From positions 2,046,001 through 2,110,000 of the forward strand of contig NZ_CP152375.1 of assembly GCF_051132615.1 (NCBI RefSeq): a DNA stretch of 64,000 bases. The letters run 5' to 3'. The notes under the pieces are model-generated. The model was not told the origin of the DNA, ran no database searches, and saw nothing but the letters and a program-made list of their open reading frames with translations. The stretch is from G051132615 sp051132615 (lineage in GTDB: Bacteria > Pseudomonadota > Gammaproteobacteria > Burkholderiales > Neisseriaceae). Within the stretch, counting starts at the first letter, position 1. Each line of letters opens with the position of its first letter. Of this stretch, positions 43,601-52,309 are shown in pieces. A program made the translations under genes and the position numbers.

Positions 43601-44401
43601 ATGACTATCTATAGTGGTTTCTTAGTGAATAGTACTAAAAATATCCTAAATGTATTGAAAAAATTTCAAGTAATTTTGTATTTTGCTAAAAGTGATACAG
43701 AAGCAAGGTATCGTAGGAGTGTACTTGGCCCATTCTGGTTGACGCTAGGTACGGTTATCGGGGTTTTAGGATTGGGTGTTATTTGGAGTCAAATTTTAAA
43801 TATTGAATCAGCTGAATTTGTACCAAATTTAACAATTGGTTTAATTTGTTGGCAACTATTTTCGGGTTGTGTTGTAGAGTCCCCCAGTGTTTTTGTACGT
43901 TATACTTCTGTAATAAGAAATTCGCCACAGCCTTTTATTTTTTACCCTGTATTATTGGTCTCAAGATATTTTGTAAATTTTGCACATAATTTTATAATAA
44001 TAATTGGAGTGTTATTATTTTATCAGACGCCATTTAATGTAAATATTCTATTATTTTTTCCTTTTCTTTTTTTAGTATTAATTAATCTTGTATTTTTATC
44101 TTTAATTCTTGGCGTGATTGGTGCTAGGTTTAGAGATTTAGAACCTACTATTGCATCGATTATGCCTTTGTTATTTTTTGTTACTCCTATTTTTTATAAA
44201 CCATCACAAATAAAAATAGCGTCATGGGTGATTGATTTTAATCCAATGACTTATTATATTGCTGTAATAAGAGAGCCTTTGTTAGGCTCCACACTTAATG
44301 CAGAGATTGTATATGGATTTAGTATCATTACTATTGTCGTTGTTGGTTTTGGATTATTTTTATTAAATGCTAAAAAACATAGACTAGCATTTTGGTTATA
44401 G
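43601..44401 (+). CDS. wzm: ABC-2 type polysaccharide exporter, membrane subunit (Wzm-like)
   Basis: Membrane half of the ABC transporter that moves lipid-linked polysaccharide to the periplasm. The 267-residue protein has six hydrophobic segments and the family's N-terminal landmark SDTEARYRRSVLGPFWLTLGTVIG. ARFRDLEPTIASIMPLLFFVTPIFY and NPMTYYIAVIREPLLG are the usual C-terminal landmarks. The ATG at 43601 is preferred to the GTG six bases before it, though neither has a good ribosome binding site. It lies seven bases from the ATPase gene. Confidence 0.9.
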   Translation: MTIYSGFLVNSTKNILNVLKKFQVILYFAKSDTEARYRRSVLGPFWLTLGTVIGVLGLGVIWSQILNIESAEFVPNLTIGLICWQLFSGCVVESPSVFVRYTSVIRNSPQPFIFYPVLLVSRYFVNFAHNFIIIIGVLLFYQTPFNVNILLFFPFLFLVLINLVFLSLILGVIGARFRDLEPTIASIMPLLFFVTPIFYKPSQIKIASWVIDFNPMTYYIAVIREPLLGSTLNAEIVYGFSIITIVVVGFGLFLLNAKKHRLAFWL

Positions 44402-44408
44402 GCATATT

Positions 44409-45125
44409 ATGGCTTTTGTAAAATTTGAAAATGTTTCTTTAGAGTTTCCCATTTATAACGCCAAGACAATGTCTTTACGTCATAATTTACTTAGAATCAC
44501 TACGGGGGGGCGTATATCACAAGATTCAAGTAAACATATTGTTATTCGTTCACTTGATGATGTTTCATTTCAGTTTGATGATGGTGATAGTATTGGCCTA
44601 ATAGGTCATAATGGTGCAGGAAAAAGTACGTTGTTACGGACAATTGCAGGTATTTATCATCCAACAGGGGGACAAGTAATCAGAGAAGGAAAAGTCTCCA
44701 CTGTATTTGAACTTGGTGCTGGAATAGATTATGAACTTAGTGGGTATGAAAATATATTGAGAATGGCTATGTTGCAGGGAGTAGGCTACAAAGAGGCATT
44801 ATCAATACTTGATAATGTCGCTGATTTTACTGGGTTAGGTGATTTTTTGAATTTGCCTGTTCGAACATATTCAAGCGGAATGACTATGCGATTAATGTTT
44901 GGAGTGGCGACTAGCATTAAACCTGAAATTTTGTTGGTTGATGAAATGATTTCAACTGGAGATGCTGAGTTTCAGGAAAAAGCTATTCAAAGAATGAAAC
45001 ATATTTCAAAATCATCAAAGCTTTTTGTCTTAGCTTCCCATGATATTAATATGATTAAGTTAATGTGCAATCGAATTTTTAAATTAGAACATGGTAAGGT
45101 TGAAGAGATTAAGGTTGAATTATGA
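44409..45125 (+). CDS. wzt: Polysaccharide ABC exporter ATPase (Wzt-like, short form)
   Basis: ATPase partner of Wzm, 238 residues. Walker A is GHNGAGKST at residues 66-74; the signature is TYSSGMTMRL; Walker B is ILLVDEMI; the switch His is in LASHDINMI. The N-terminal extension VSLEFPIYNAKTMSLRHNLL is typical of polysaccharide exporters. Unlike P. aeruginosa A-band Wzt (over 400 residues) it has no C-terminal sugar-binding domain, so it resembles the short KpsT-type. Codons 32-34 contain a run of seven G (44504-44510). It overlaps the next gene by four bases (ATGA). Confidence 0.92.
   Translation: MAFVKFENVSLEFPIYNAKTMSLRHNLLRITTGGRISQDSSKHIVIRSLDDVSFQFDDGDSIGLIGHNGAGKSTLLRTIAGIYHPTGGQVIREGKVSTVFELGAGIDYELSGYENILRMAMLQGVGYKEALSILDNVADFTGLGDFLNLPVRTYSSGMTMRLMFGVATSIKPEILLVDEMISTGDAEFQEKAIQRMKHISKSSKLFVLASHDINMIKLMCNRIFKLEHGKVEEIKVEL
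44504..44510 (+). repeat. Poly-G tract (G7) inside wzt
   Basis: Seven consecutive G (ACG GGG GGG) near the 5' end of the ATPase gene in very AT-rich DNA. A one-base slip would shift the frame before the Walker A motif and switch off export. Confidence 0.6.
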
Positions 45126-48010
45126 ATAGGCAGATATGGTTTGATTTAACAACCTCCATGCAGTGGGGAGGTGGTATTGTTGGTATTGTGAGGGCTGAAC
45201 TAGAAATAGCCGTCAATTTAAAAAAAATAAATAAGGATATTAAGTTTAGTGTAGAAGAACATGGTCATTTTAGAGAGGTGACCGTTGAAGAGCTGGCATG
45301 GTTATTAAATGCAAGCAATATAACAGAGGCATATTTAAATCAAAAAGGTAAACGACCTATATCTGCTAATATTGAAAATTCTATTAATAGCTTAAGGTAT
45401 TCTGGTAGTGGTAGAAGTAAAAGATTTAAAGATGCTTTTTTTCTGATGTTGAGTGTTTGTCCACAGTGGTTACAAGGGATTGGACTGATTCTCTCGTACT
45501 TACCGATTAAGTTGATAAATATTCTATCTTATTTATATGCAAGGTTAAATTTTAAAAGTTCTAGGAAAATATTAACACAATCACAAAAACTGTTGACTGT
45601 TCAGTCTCCATATATAGATGGAGACATTATTTTAAGTGTTGGGTGGATGGACAGTAATAAAGAAAAATTGTTTACAAAAGTAAAAAAAGATAAAGATATT
45701 AAAATAGTTTATCTTATTTATGATTTAATCTTAATTAACGAACAAACAAAGCATTTTTACCCTAAAGAGGGGAGCAAGAAATTTAATCAATATTTTCGTT
45801 GGGTCTCTAATCATTGTGATTTTGTTTTGTATGGTGGTGAAGTTGCGAAAAAAGATGCTCACGCGTTTCAAAAAACTCATCATTACACTATTCCAGAAGG
45901 GAAGGGAATTAAGTTTGGTTCTGATATCATTAGAAATGACCATATCAATGAAGATGTAGATAAGAAAATTTTGGCAGGTTTGGGGATTAGGCGCAACTAT
46001 ATTTTGACTGTAGGGACAATTGAGGTGCGTAAGAACCATGATGTTTTATATAAGGCATATGCTTTATTGTCAGAGAGGCAAGAGGGCGATATCCCTTTGT
46101 TGGTTATAGTGGGAAAACAAGGATGGAGAGCCAAAGATGTTGTAGATAATATGACCAGAGATCCAAGGGTTGCTGGTAATATAATGATGATTTCTCCAAC
46201 AGATGTAGAATTAGATTGTTTATATCGTCATTGTTTGTTTACTGTGTTGCCTAGTTTGTATGAAGGTTGGAGTTTAACCTTACCCGAAAGTTTTGGATAC
46301 AATAAGTTTTGTTTATGTGCAGATGTTCCTCCGCTACGAGAAATCGGAGAAGGGATCGCTGATTTTATTGATCCTTTAACCCCCTTTGAATGGGCTGATA
46401 AAATAGCTTTTTATAGCAAAAATTTAGGTGAGGTTTATCAAAAAGAAGCCATTATTAAGAATAAATGGAATAATATTACATGGTTTGACTGTGCTCAAGA
46501 TATCAATCAAATTATCACCACATTAGATTTTTCTATATCTCCCCCACAAAAATCAAATGCTATTTGGTTTGACATGACAACTTCTTATATAATGTACCGC
46601 GGAGGTATTTCTGGAATTATTAGAACAGAACTAATGCTTGCAAAAGAGCTATATTACTCTGGCTATAATGTTATCTATTATGCAATTGATCACTCAGGAT
46701 TTTTTGAAATTAATCAAGATAAGCTGGCATTAATTTTTGAAGCAGCAACAATTGAAGAAGGATTTGCCGCTTTTCAGGACTATTGGAAAAAGAACCCAAA
46801 TGAATTCCGAGTGCCAATTGCATCTGAAGTGGTTACCGAAAGAGGTGTTTTTCCAGAATTACAAGATGCGTATGACGTTAGTCATTCAAGAAGGCAGCGG
46901 ATCGTTCAAGGTGTTTTACTGATGTTAAGTGTCTTTCCAATAAAATTCAGTAATTTTATTGTAAGACATATCTTTAGTTATGGAAAAAAATTTGCTAATC
47001 GAGTAAATGGTGATATATTTGAAGCTGATTTGAATAGTACGGTCGATAATTCACTTCAAGATTTACCGTTTAACAAAAATGACATTGTATTGTCTGTGGG
47101 TTTGGATTGGTCGTTAGTATCTTTAAAAGCAATAAAATTATCTAAAGCGGTAAAGGATTTTAAATATTGTAGTATTATTTATGATCTTACTCCTGTCAAT
47201 TACCCTCAACTTCATTCTGAACAAAATAGTAAGCGTTACCATAAGTTTCTGGAATTAAATACGGAGATTTCAGATATGATTTTATATGGTGGGCAAACAG
47301 CTATGGATGATGGTATTCAATATCAAAATAAATTTGGGTGGACAGTTCCTTTTAGTTTACCCATACGGTTTGGCTCTGATATTAGTTATTCTAATGATTT
47401 AAAAAGAATAACTAATAATGATGAGCAAATTTTAAGCGATTTGGGCATTAATAGAAATTTTATTATCGCTGTCGGTACATTAGAAATCAGAAAAAACCAT
47501 GAAAGTTTATATAAAGCGTATTTAAAACTCATTGAGCGTAGAGAACAGGCGCTCCCATTATTAATTTTTATTGGTCATAAAGGATGGAAAATTGATGATT
47601 TTTTAGACTCCTTTGATGAAGATGAACGCATAAAAGGTAAAATTATCCGTTTATCACCATCGGATGAGCAGTTGAATGTATTGTATCGTCATTGCTTATT
47701 TACTGTATTGGCTAGCCAATATGAGGGTTGGAGTTTAACCCTTCCAGAAAGTTTAACATATGGTAAATTTTGCCTTGTTTCAGATGTCAAACCACTGAGA
47801 GAAGTAGGGGGGGATTTGGTTGATTATATCCATCCATGGGATATTGAAGGATGGGCTAATAAAATCATGTTTTACGCTCAGAATCATCAAATTTTATTAG
47901 AAAAAGAAGAAAGAATCAAACAGAGCTGGAAAAAAATTACTTGGCATGATTTTTATTTGGATGTAATGAATAAATTAGAAAATTTTCAGAAGGCACAAAT
48001 AAATGAGTAA
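45122..48010 (+). CDS. Tandem GT4 glycosyltransferase (two duplicated catalytic halves; WbpX-like position)
   Basis: A 962-residue protein made of two homologous halves, about 1-478 and 479-962. Each half opens with IWFD(L/M)TTS...GG(I)xGI(V/I)R(A/T)E (residues 5 and 481) and ends with a GT-B family 4 catalytic region. The E-x7-E motif appears twice in EGWSLTLPES (E381/E389 and E868/E876). Both halves also share (I/L)TVGT-like strands with RKNH and LYRHCLFTVL. Both look active. Two-domain mannosyl- or rhamnosyltransferases are known (WbdA in E. coli O9a) and make repeating chains, so this enzyme may elongate the polymer. A G7 tract lies at 47807-47813. It overlaps wzt and the downstream reductase gene. 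Confidence 0.88.
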   Translation: MNRQIWFDLTTSMQWGGGIVGIVRAELEIAVNLKKINKDIKFSVEEHGHFREVTVEELAWLLNASNITEAYLNQKGKRPISANIENSINSLRYSGSGRSKRFKDAFFLMLSVCPQWLQGIGLILSYLPIKLINILSYLYARLNFKSSRKILTQSQKLLTVQSPYIDGDIILSVGWMDSNKEKLFTKVKKDKDIKIVYLIYDLILINEQTKHFYPKEGSKKFNQYFRWVSNHCDFVLYGGEVAKKDAHAFQKTHHYTIPEGKGIKFGSDIIRNDHINEDVDKKILAGLGIRRNYILTVGTIEVRKNHDVLYKAYALLSERQEGDIPLLVIVGKQGWRAKDVVDNMTRDPRVAGNIMMISPTDVELDCLYRHCLFTVLPSLYEGWSLTLPESFGYNKFCLCADVPPLREIGEGIADFIDPLTPFEWADKIAFYSKNLGEVYQKEAIIKNKWNNITWFDCAQDINQIITTLDFSISPPQKSNAIWFDMTTSYIMYRGGISGIIRTELMLAKELYYSGYNVIYYAIDHSGFFEINQDKLALIFEAATIEEGFAAFQDYWKKNPNEFRVPIASEVVTERGVFPELQDAYDVSHSRRQRIVQGVLLMLSVFPIKFSNFIVRHIFSYGKKFANRVNGDIFEADLNSTVDNSLQDLPFNKNDIVLSVGLDWSLVSLKAIKLSKAVKDFKYCSIIYDLTPVNYPQLHSEQNSKRYHKFLELNTEISDMILYGGQTAMDDGIQYQNKFGWTVPFSLPIRFGSDISYSNDLKRITNNDEQILSDLGINRNFIIAVGTLEIRKNHESLYKAYLKLIERREQALPLLIFIGHKGWKIDDFLDSFDEDERIKGKIIRLSPSDEQLNVLYRHCLFTVLASQYEGWSLTLPESLTYGKFCLVSDVKPLREVGGDLVDYIHPWDIEGWANKIMFYAQNHQILLEKEERIKQSWKKITWHDFYLDVMNKLENFQKAQINE
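47807..47813 (+). repeat. Poly-G tract (G7) inside the tandem glycosyltransferase gene
   Basis: GTA GGG GGG GAT encoding VGGD in the second catalytic domain. A slip here would truncate the protein inside the second half while leaving the first domain intact. Confidence 0.55.
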
Positions 48011-48911
48011 GCGCATACTAATTACAGGAGCGACAGGTTTTATTGGTTCTGCTTTATTGTCACAATTACAGAAAAAAGATTGTATCGTAATGGGGGTTAC
48101 CTCCTCTCCAAAGTCTGTTTCAGAGCATATTCAATATATGAATTATTTAGACGTTAATTGCGTCAAAAATTTGGTTAGTGAGTTTATGCCTGATCAAATA
48201 GTTCATCTTGGTGCTATTGCAAATGTGAATCATGGCGATTTATCTGATATATATAAGGTAAATGTGATTTGTTCTGAAATATTGATGGATAGTATTTATA
48301 GTGTATGCCCTGCTGGTACAGCACTTATTTTGACAAGCACTGCTGGGATTTATGGTAATCAAGAAGAAGACTATTTGCATGAAGAACTACCAATGAAGCC
48401 AGAAAACCATTATTCTTATAGCAAGATGATCATGGAAAATATGAGTAAGAATTATAATGATTATTTAAAAATAAAAATCATTAGGCCATTTAATATTATT
48501 GGGCAAGGTCAAAAGGAGTATTTTTTGATTCCCAAAATGACTAAACATTTTGCACATAAAGAGTCAGTTATTCATCTTGGTAATATTTCATCAATTAGAG
48601 ATTACGTTGACATTGTTGATTGTGTCAATATATACGAAAAATTAATATTAGACGAAATTGATTTTGATGGGGCATTAAATATTTGTTCAGGCGTAGGTTA
48701 TAGAGGTGAAGATATTCTGACGATTCTTGAGGAGATAAGTCACTATTCTTTAAATAAAATAATTGATGATCGTTTTATTAGAAAGAATGAAGTTTGGCGA
48801 TTAGTAGGCTGTACAGAAAAACTGAAAAAGATTATTGGAGAGGATTGTATTCAAATTTCTTTACGTGGAATATTAGAGCGTCTATATTCTTCTTATCTCT
48901 GTGAAAGTTGA
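48003..48911 (+). CDS. rmd: GDP-6-deoxy-D-mannose reductase-like SDR epimerase
   Basis: Extended short-chain dehydrogenase, 302 residues, predicted to reduce GDP-4-dehydro-6-deoxy-D-mannose to GDP-D-rhamnose. The NAD(P) motif is ITGATGFIGSALL; the catalytic YxxxK is in YSYSKMIMEN; IRPFNIIGQGQ corresponds to the RPFN-GPGQ motif of Rmd. It overlaps the upstream glycosyltransferase by eight bases. The Rmd assignment rests on these motifs, its length and the presence of gmd and manC in the locus; another NDP-sugar reductase is possible. Confidence 0.72.
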   Translation: MSKRILITGATGFIGSALLSQLQKKDCIVMGVTSSPKSVSEHIQYMNYLDVNCVKNLVSEFMPDQIVHLGAIANVNHGDLSDIYKVNVICSEILMDSIYSVCPAGTALILTSTAGIYGNQEEDYLHEELPMKPENHYSYSKMIMENMSKNYNDYLKIKIIRPFNIIGQGQKEYFLIPKMTKHFAHKESVIHLGNISSIRDYVDIVDCVNIYEKLILDEIDFDGALNICSGVGYRGEDILTILEEISHYSLNKIIDDRFIRKNEVWRLVGCTEKLKKIIGEDCIQISLRGILERLYSSYLCES

Positions 48912-48915
48912 TAAA

Positions 48916-50064
48916 ATGCATGAATTTAAATTACTTTGTATATCTGTTGGTTTTTATTTTATTGCAGCTTATATAGCAGTATTTTTTAATAAATTTTTTA
49001 AACTAAGTTTAGAATATACTCAAGGTTTTGACTCCAATCTAGAAATATTAAGAGGCAGTGCTGCTTTTCTAGTGTTTATTGCGCATACAACCATGTATTT
49101 TGGTTGGTATGCACCTAAATATATGTTAAGTGCTTGGTCTGGAGCTGTTGGTGTGAGTATTTTTTTTATGTTGACAGCGTATTTGTTTTGGGGGCAAGTT
49201 TGCACAAAGTCGGTTAATTTTAATACTTTTTATAAAAAAAGAGTCTTAAGATTAGTGCCTTTGGTCATTGTTTTTATTTCAATAATTACAATTATTGATT
49301 GGATTTTATCAGGATTCCTGTTGCCTAATAAGCAACAAATGCTGAATATATTGAAAAATTATGGTTTTGCTTTTGCTGGTGTTAACGATATATTTTCTGA
49401 GAATATGTTTCTGAGGATTAATGTTATTTGGACATTGAAGTGGGAGTGGTCTTTATATTTGTGTTTGCCTATTTTAGCAATTTGGCCAAGAAAAACTACT
49501 TTATTGGTGGCATTCTTTATTTTTGTACTTTATTTTACTGATGTTAATGATATTTTTAAAGGGGAATCGGATGTCATTTATTATGCTTCTTTTTTGTTAG
49601 GGGCATTAGCCTATTATATTAAAGACTATTTTAGCAAACAGATGAGACTTTATGGAGTTTATTTAGGTCATTTTTGCTTATTTGTTGGGGTAACTTTGTT
49701 GTTATATTTGGTTTTAGGGAAAAGTAGTTTAAAAGTAAAATCATTTTATATTATCTTTTCTGCATATCCTTTCTTTTTGTTTTTTCTGTTGAATGGTAAC
49801 TTGCTTTCAAAGTTTAAATTTCAAGGGGTAAAATTAATTGGTAAGGTTAGTTATTCTCTGTATCTTTGGCATCTCTCAATTAATTATTATTTAGTTGCAT
49901 TTGTTAAAAATTATTTTAATGTTAGCCAAGAACAATTTTTTTCGAATAGTCTGAATTATGCATTATTTGGTTTAGTTGCCCTTTTAATTAGTTTATTTGT
50001 TGCTTTTGTTTCATATAAATATATAGAAGAATTCTTTTTATCTAAAAAAGACAAGATTATGTAG
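48916..50064 (+). CDS. Acyltransferase 3 family membrane protein (O-acetyltransferase-like)
   Basis: Integral membrane acyltransferase of the OafA/NodX family, about 382 residues with roughly ten hydrophobic segments. The family's first catalytic motif is LEILRGSAAFLVFIAHTTMYFG, with the conserved Arg and His; SAWSGAVGVSIFFMLTAYLFW and KRVLRLVPLVIVFI follow as usual, and IGKVSYSLYLWHLSINYY is the C-terminal landmark. An additional hydrophobic segment precedes the R motif. It probably O-acetylates the rhamnan or its precursor. The ATG at 48916 is used; a GTG at 48901 would overlap the previous gene. Confidence 0.85.
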   Translation: MHEFKLLCISVGFYFIAAYIAVFFNKFFKLSLEYTQGFDSNLEILRGSAAFLVFIAHTTMYFGWYAPKYMLSAWSGAVGVSIFFMLTAYLFWGQVCTKSVNFNTFYKKRVLRLVPLVIVFISIITIIDWILSGFLLPNKQQMLNILKNYGFAFAGVNDIFSENMFLRINVIWTLKWEWSLYLCLPILAIWPRKTTLLVAFFIFVLYFTDVNDIFKGESDVIYYASFLLGALAYYIKDYFSKQMRLYGVYLGHFCLFVGVTLLLYLVLGKSSLKVKSFYIIFSAYPFFLFFLLNGNLLSKFKFQGVKLIGKVSYSLYLWHLSINYYLVAFVKNYFNVSQEQFFSNSLNYALFGLVALLISLFVAFVSYKYIEEFFLSKKDKIM

Positions 50065-50090
50065 CTTTTAATTTATCTCAGGAGTTTTAC

Positions 50091-51125
50091 ATGAATATTG
50101 CTGTTATTACAGGAATCACTGGTCAAGATGGTGCTTATCTTGCAGAGTGTTTGTTGGAAAAAAATTATATAGTATATGGTACTTATCGTCGGACAAGTTC
50201 TGTAAATTTTTGGAGAATTGAAGAATTAGGAATAAAACAACATCCCAATTTACATCTGGTTGAGTATGATCTAACAGATTTATCCGCTAATATTCGCTTA
50301 TTGCAACAAACTAAAGCGACAGAAGTATATAATCTTGCTGCACAAAGTTTTGTCGGTGTATCTTTTGAACAGCCTATTACCACCGCAGAAATTACTGGTT
50401 TGGGGGCGGTTAATTTATTGGAAGCCATTCGTATTGTTAATCCTAAAATACGTTTTTACCAAGCATCAACATCAGAAATGTTTGGTAAGGTACAAGCTAT
50501 TCCTCAGCAAGAAGATACACCTTTTTATCCACGTAGCCCTTATGGCGTGGCTAAATTATATGCTCACTGGATGACAATAAATTATCGTGAGAGCTATGGT
50601 ATTTTTGCATGTAGCGGTATTTTATTTAATCATGAATCTCCTTTGCGTGGTCAAGAATTTGTTACACGTAAAATTACTGACTCGGTGGCAAAAATTTCAT
50701 TAGGTAAGTTAGATATACTTGAATTAGGGAATTTAGATGCCAAACGTGACTGGGGGTATGCAAAAGAATACGTAGAAGGTATGTGGCGTATGTTGCAAGT
50801 TGAAAAGCCAGATACCTACGTCTTGGCAACGAATAGAACGGAAACTGTCCGTAAATTTGTAACGATGGCTTTTAAAGCTGTAGGCATAGAATTAGCATAT
50901 GAAGGAAACGATGAAAATGAAGTAGGTATTGATAAAACTACAGGTAAAGTGTTGGTTCGAGTGAATCAGAAGTATTATCGTCCAGCAGAAGTTGATTTAC
51001 TTATTGGTAATCCAGAAAAAGCAAAAAAAGTTTTAGGCTGGGAGCCTAAAACAAATTTAGAAGGCTTATGCGAAATGATGGTAGCTGCTGATATTAAGCG
51101 GAATAAAGCTGGTTCTTCTTTTTAA
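50091..51125 (+). CDS. gmd: GDP-mannose 4,6-dehydratase
   Basis: Converts GDP-mannose to GDP-4-dehydro-6-deoxy-D-mannose, feeding the reductase encoded two genes upstream. The protein has GITGQDGAYLAECLLEKNY, the active-site TS-E-Y-K pattern (STSEMFGKVQ and SPYGVAKLYAHWMT), and FNHESPLRGQEFVTRKIT, all Gmd signatures. The length of 344 residues is normal. CAGGAG lies ten bases from the ATG, the best ribosome binding site in this cluster. Confidence 0.96.
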   Translation: MNIAVITGITGQDGAYLAECLLEKNYIVYGTYRRTSSVNFWRIEELGIKQHPNLHLVEYDLTDLSANIRLLQQTKATEVYNLAAQSFVGVSFEQPITTAEITGLGAVNLLEAIRIVNPKIRFYQASTSEMFGKVQAIPQQEDTPFYPRSPYGVAKLYAHWMTINYRESYGIFACSGILFNHESPLRGQEFVTRKITDSVAKISLGKLDILELGNLDAKRDWGYAKEYVEGMWRMLQVEKPDTYVLATNRTETVRKFVTMAFKAVGIELAYEGNDENEVGIDKTTGKVLVRVNQKYYRPAEVDLLIGNPEKAKKVLGWEPKTNLEGLCEMMVAADIKRNKAGSSF

Positions 51126-51160
51126 GCAAAGCACATATTATTCTATTGGAACTAGCTGTA

Positions 51161-52309
51161 ATGAAGATCATTTTGAATATAGACGCTATTAAATTTCCAT
51201 TGACAGGTATTGGTCGGTATACTTATGAGTTAGCTAAGGAACTGGCGAATGGTTCCATGGATATTGAAGAGCTAAAATTAATGGCAGGCTATCAGTTTTG
51301 TTCTTCACTGCCAATGGAACCGAATAGTGCTTCTGCTTTCCAGCAGAGTATTAAATTACGTCTTCAAAAGAATGTTTTATTTTCTGAGTGCTATAGGGTG
51401 CTTTACTCTAAAATAAAGACATTTAAACTTAAGTCATATTCAGATTTTATTTATCATAGCCCTAATTTTTATTTGCCATCTTTTTCTGGAAGAAGTGTCG
51501 CAACTTTTCATGACTTATCTGTATTTCTATGGCCACAATGTCATACGAAAGAAAGAGTTCGTTTCATGCAAAAAGAGTTGTATTTGACGATAAAAAGAGC
51601 GAATGCTTTGATTACAGACTCTGAGTTTACACGTCAAGAATTGTCGGCGTATTTTGCTTTTCCTCTGGAACGTATATTTAATGTACCATTGGCTAGTTCT
51701 GGTAGTTTTTATGAGCATTCGAAAGAGGATGCACAGTCGGTATTGGCCCGTTATGATTTAACTTATAAACAATACTCACTATTTATAGGTTCAATAGAGC
51801 CAAGGAAAAATTTATCGACTTTGATTCATGCTTATCAGCGCTTACCTATTCCTTTAAGAAAGCAATATCCATTAGTAGTTAGTGGCTATAAAGGTTGGGA
51901 AAGTGGAGATATTCATGAACAAATGAATAGAGGTGAATCGGAGGGGTGGTTGTGTTATTTAGGTTTTACTCCAACAAATGATTTACCTGCATTGTTTTCT
52001 GGTGCTCGGTTGTTTGTATTTCCTTCTTTATATGAAGGTTTTGGTTTGCCTGTTTTAGAATCAATGGCTTCTGGCACACCTGTTATTTGTTCAAATGCTG
52101 CTTCTTTACCTGAAGTAGTAGGTGATGTAGCACTCATGTGTGATGCTTTAGATATTGATAAGTTAACAGAACTATTACAATTTGGGCTTGAAGATGAAGA
52201 GTGGCGTAAACAGGCGACAGAACGCGGCCTTCAGCGTTCAAAGTTATTTTCTTGGCGACGTTGCGCTCAAGAAACCATAAATGTTTATCAAAAGGTTAGC
52301 CGCTCATGA
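51161..52309 (+). CDS. GT4 family glycosyltransferase (WbpY-like position)
   Basis: Retaining GT-B glycosyltransferase, 382 residues. It begins IDAIKFPLTGIGRYTYELAKEL, the glycine-rich acceptor loop, and has IGSIEPRKNLSTLIHAYQRL and the E-x7-E motif in PSLYEGFGLPVLESMASGTPV. The layout fits mannosyl/rhamnosyltransferases such as WbpY or MtfA. The ATG at 51161 is used; a TTG at 51146 is less plausible. Its stop overlaps the next gene by four bases. In the A-band cluster this gene would be the second rhamnosyltransferase; the donor GDP-D-rhamnose is inferred from the locus. Confidence 0.88.
   Translation: MKIILNIDAIKFPLTGIGRYTYELAKELANGSMDIEELKLMAGYQFCSSLPMEPNSASAFQQSIKLRLQKNVLFSECYRVLYSKIKTFKLKSYSDFIYHSPNFYLPSFSGRSVATFHDLSVFLWPQCHTKERVRFMQKELYLTIKRANALITDSEFTRQELSAYFAFPLERIFNVPLASSGSFYEHSKEDAQSVLARYDLTYKQYSLFIGSIEPRKNLSTLIHAYQRLPIPLRKQYPLVVSGYKGWESGDIHEQMNRGESEGWLCYLGFTPTNDLPALFSGARLFVFPSLYEGFGLPVLESMASGTPVICSNAASLPEVVGDVALMCDALDIDKLTELLQFGLEDEEWRKQATERGLQRSKLFSWRRCAQETINVYQKVSRS

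Noticed and set aside
43489..43614. Possible 41-codon ORF upstream of and overlapping wzm
   Set aside because: No ribosome binding site, no recognisable sequence, and it runs into the wzm start in another frame.
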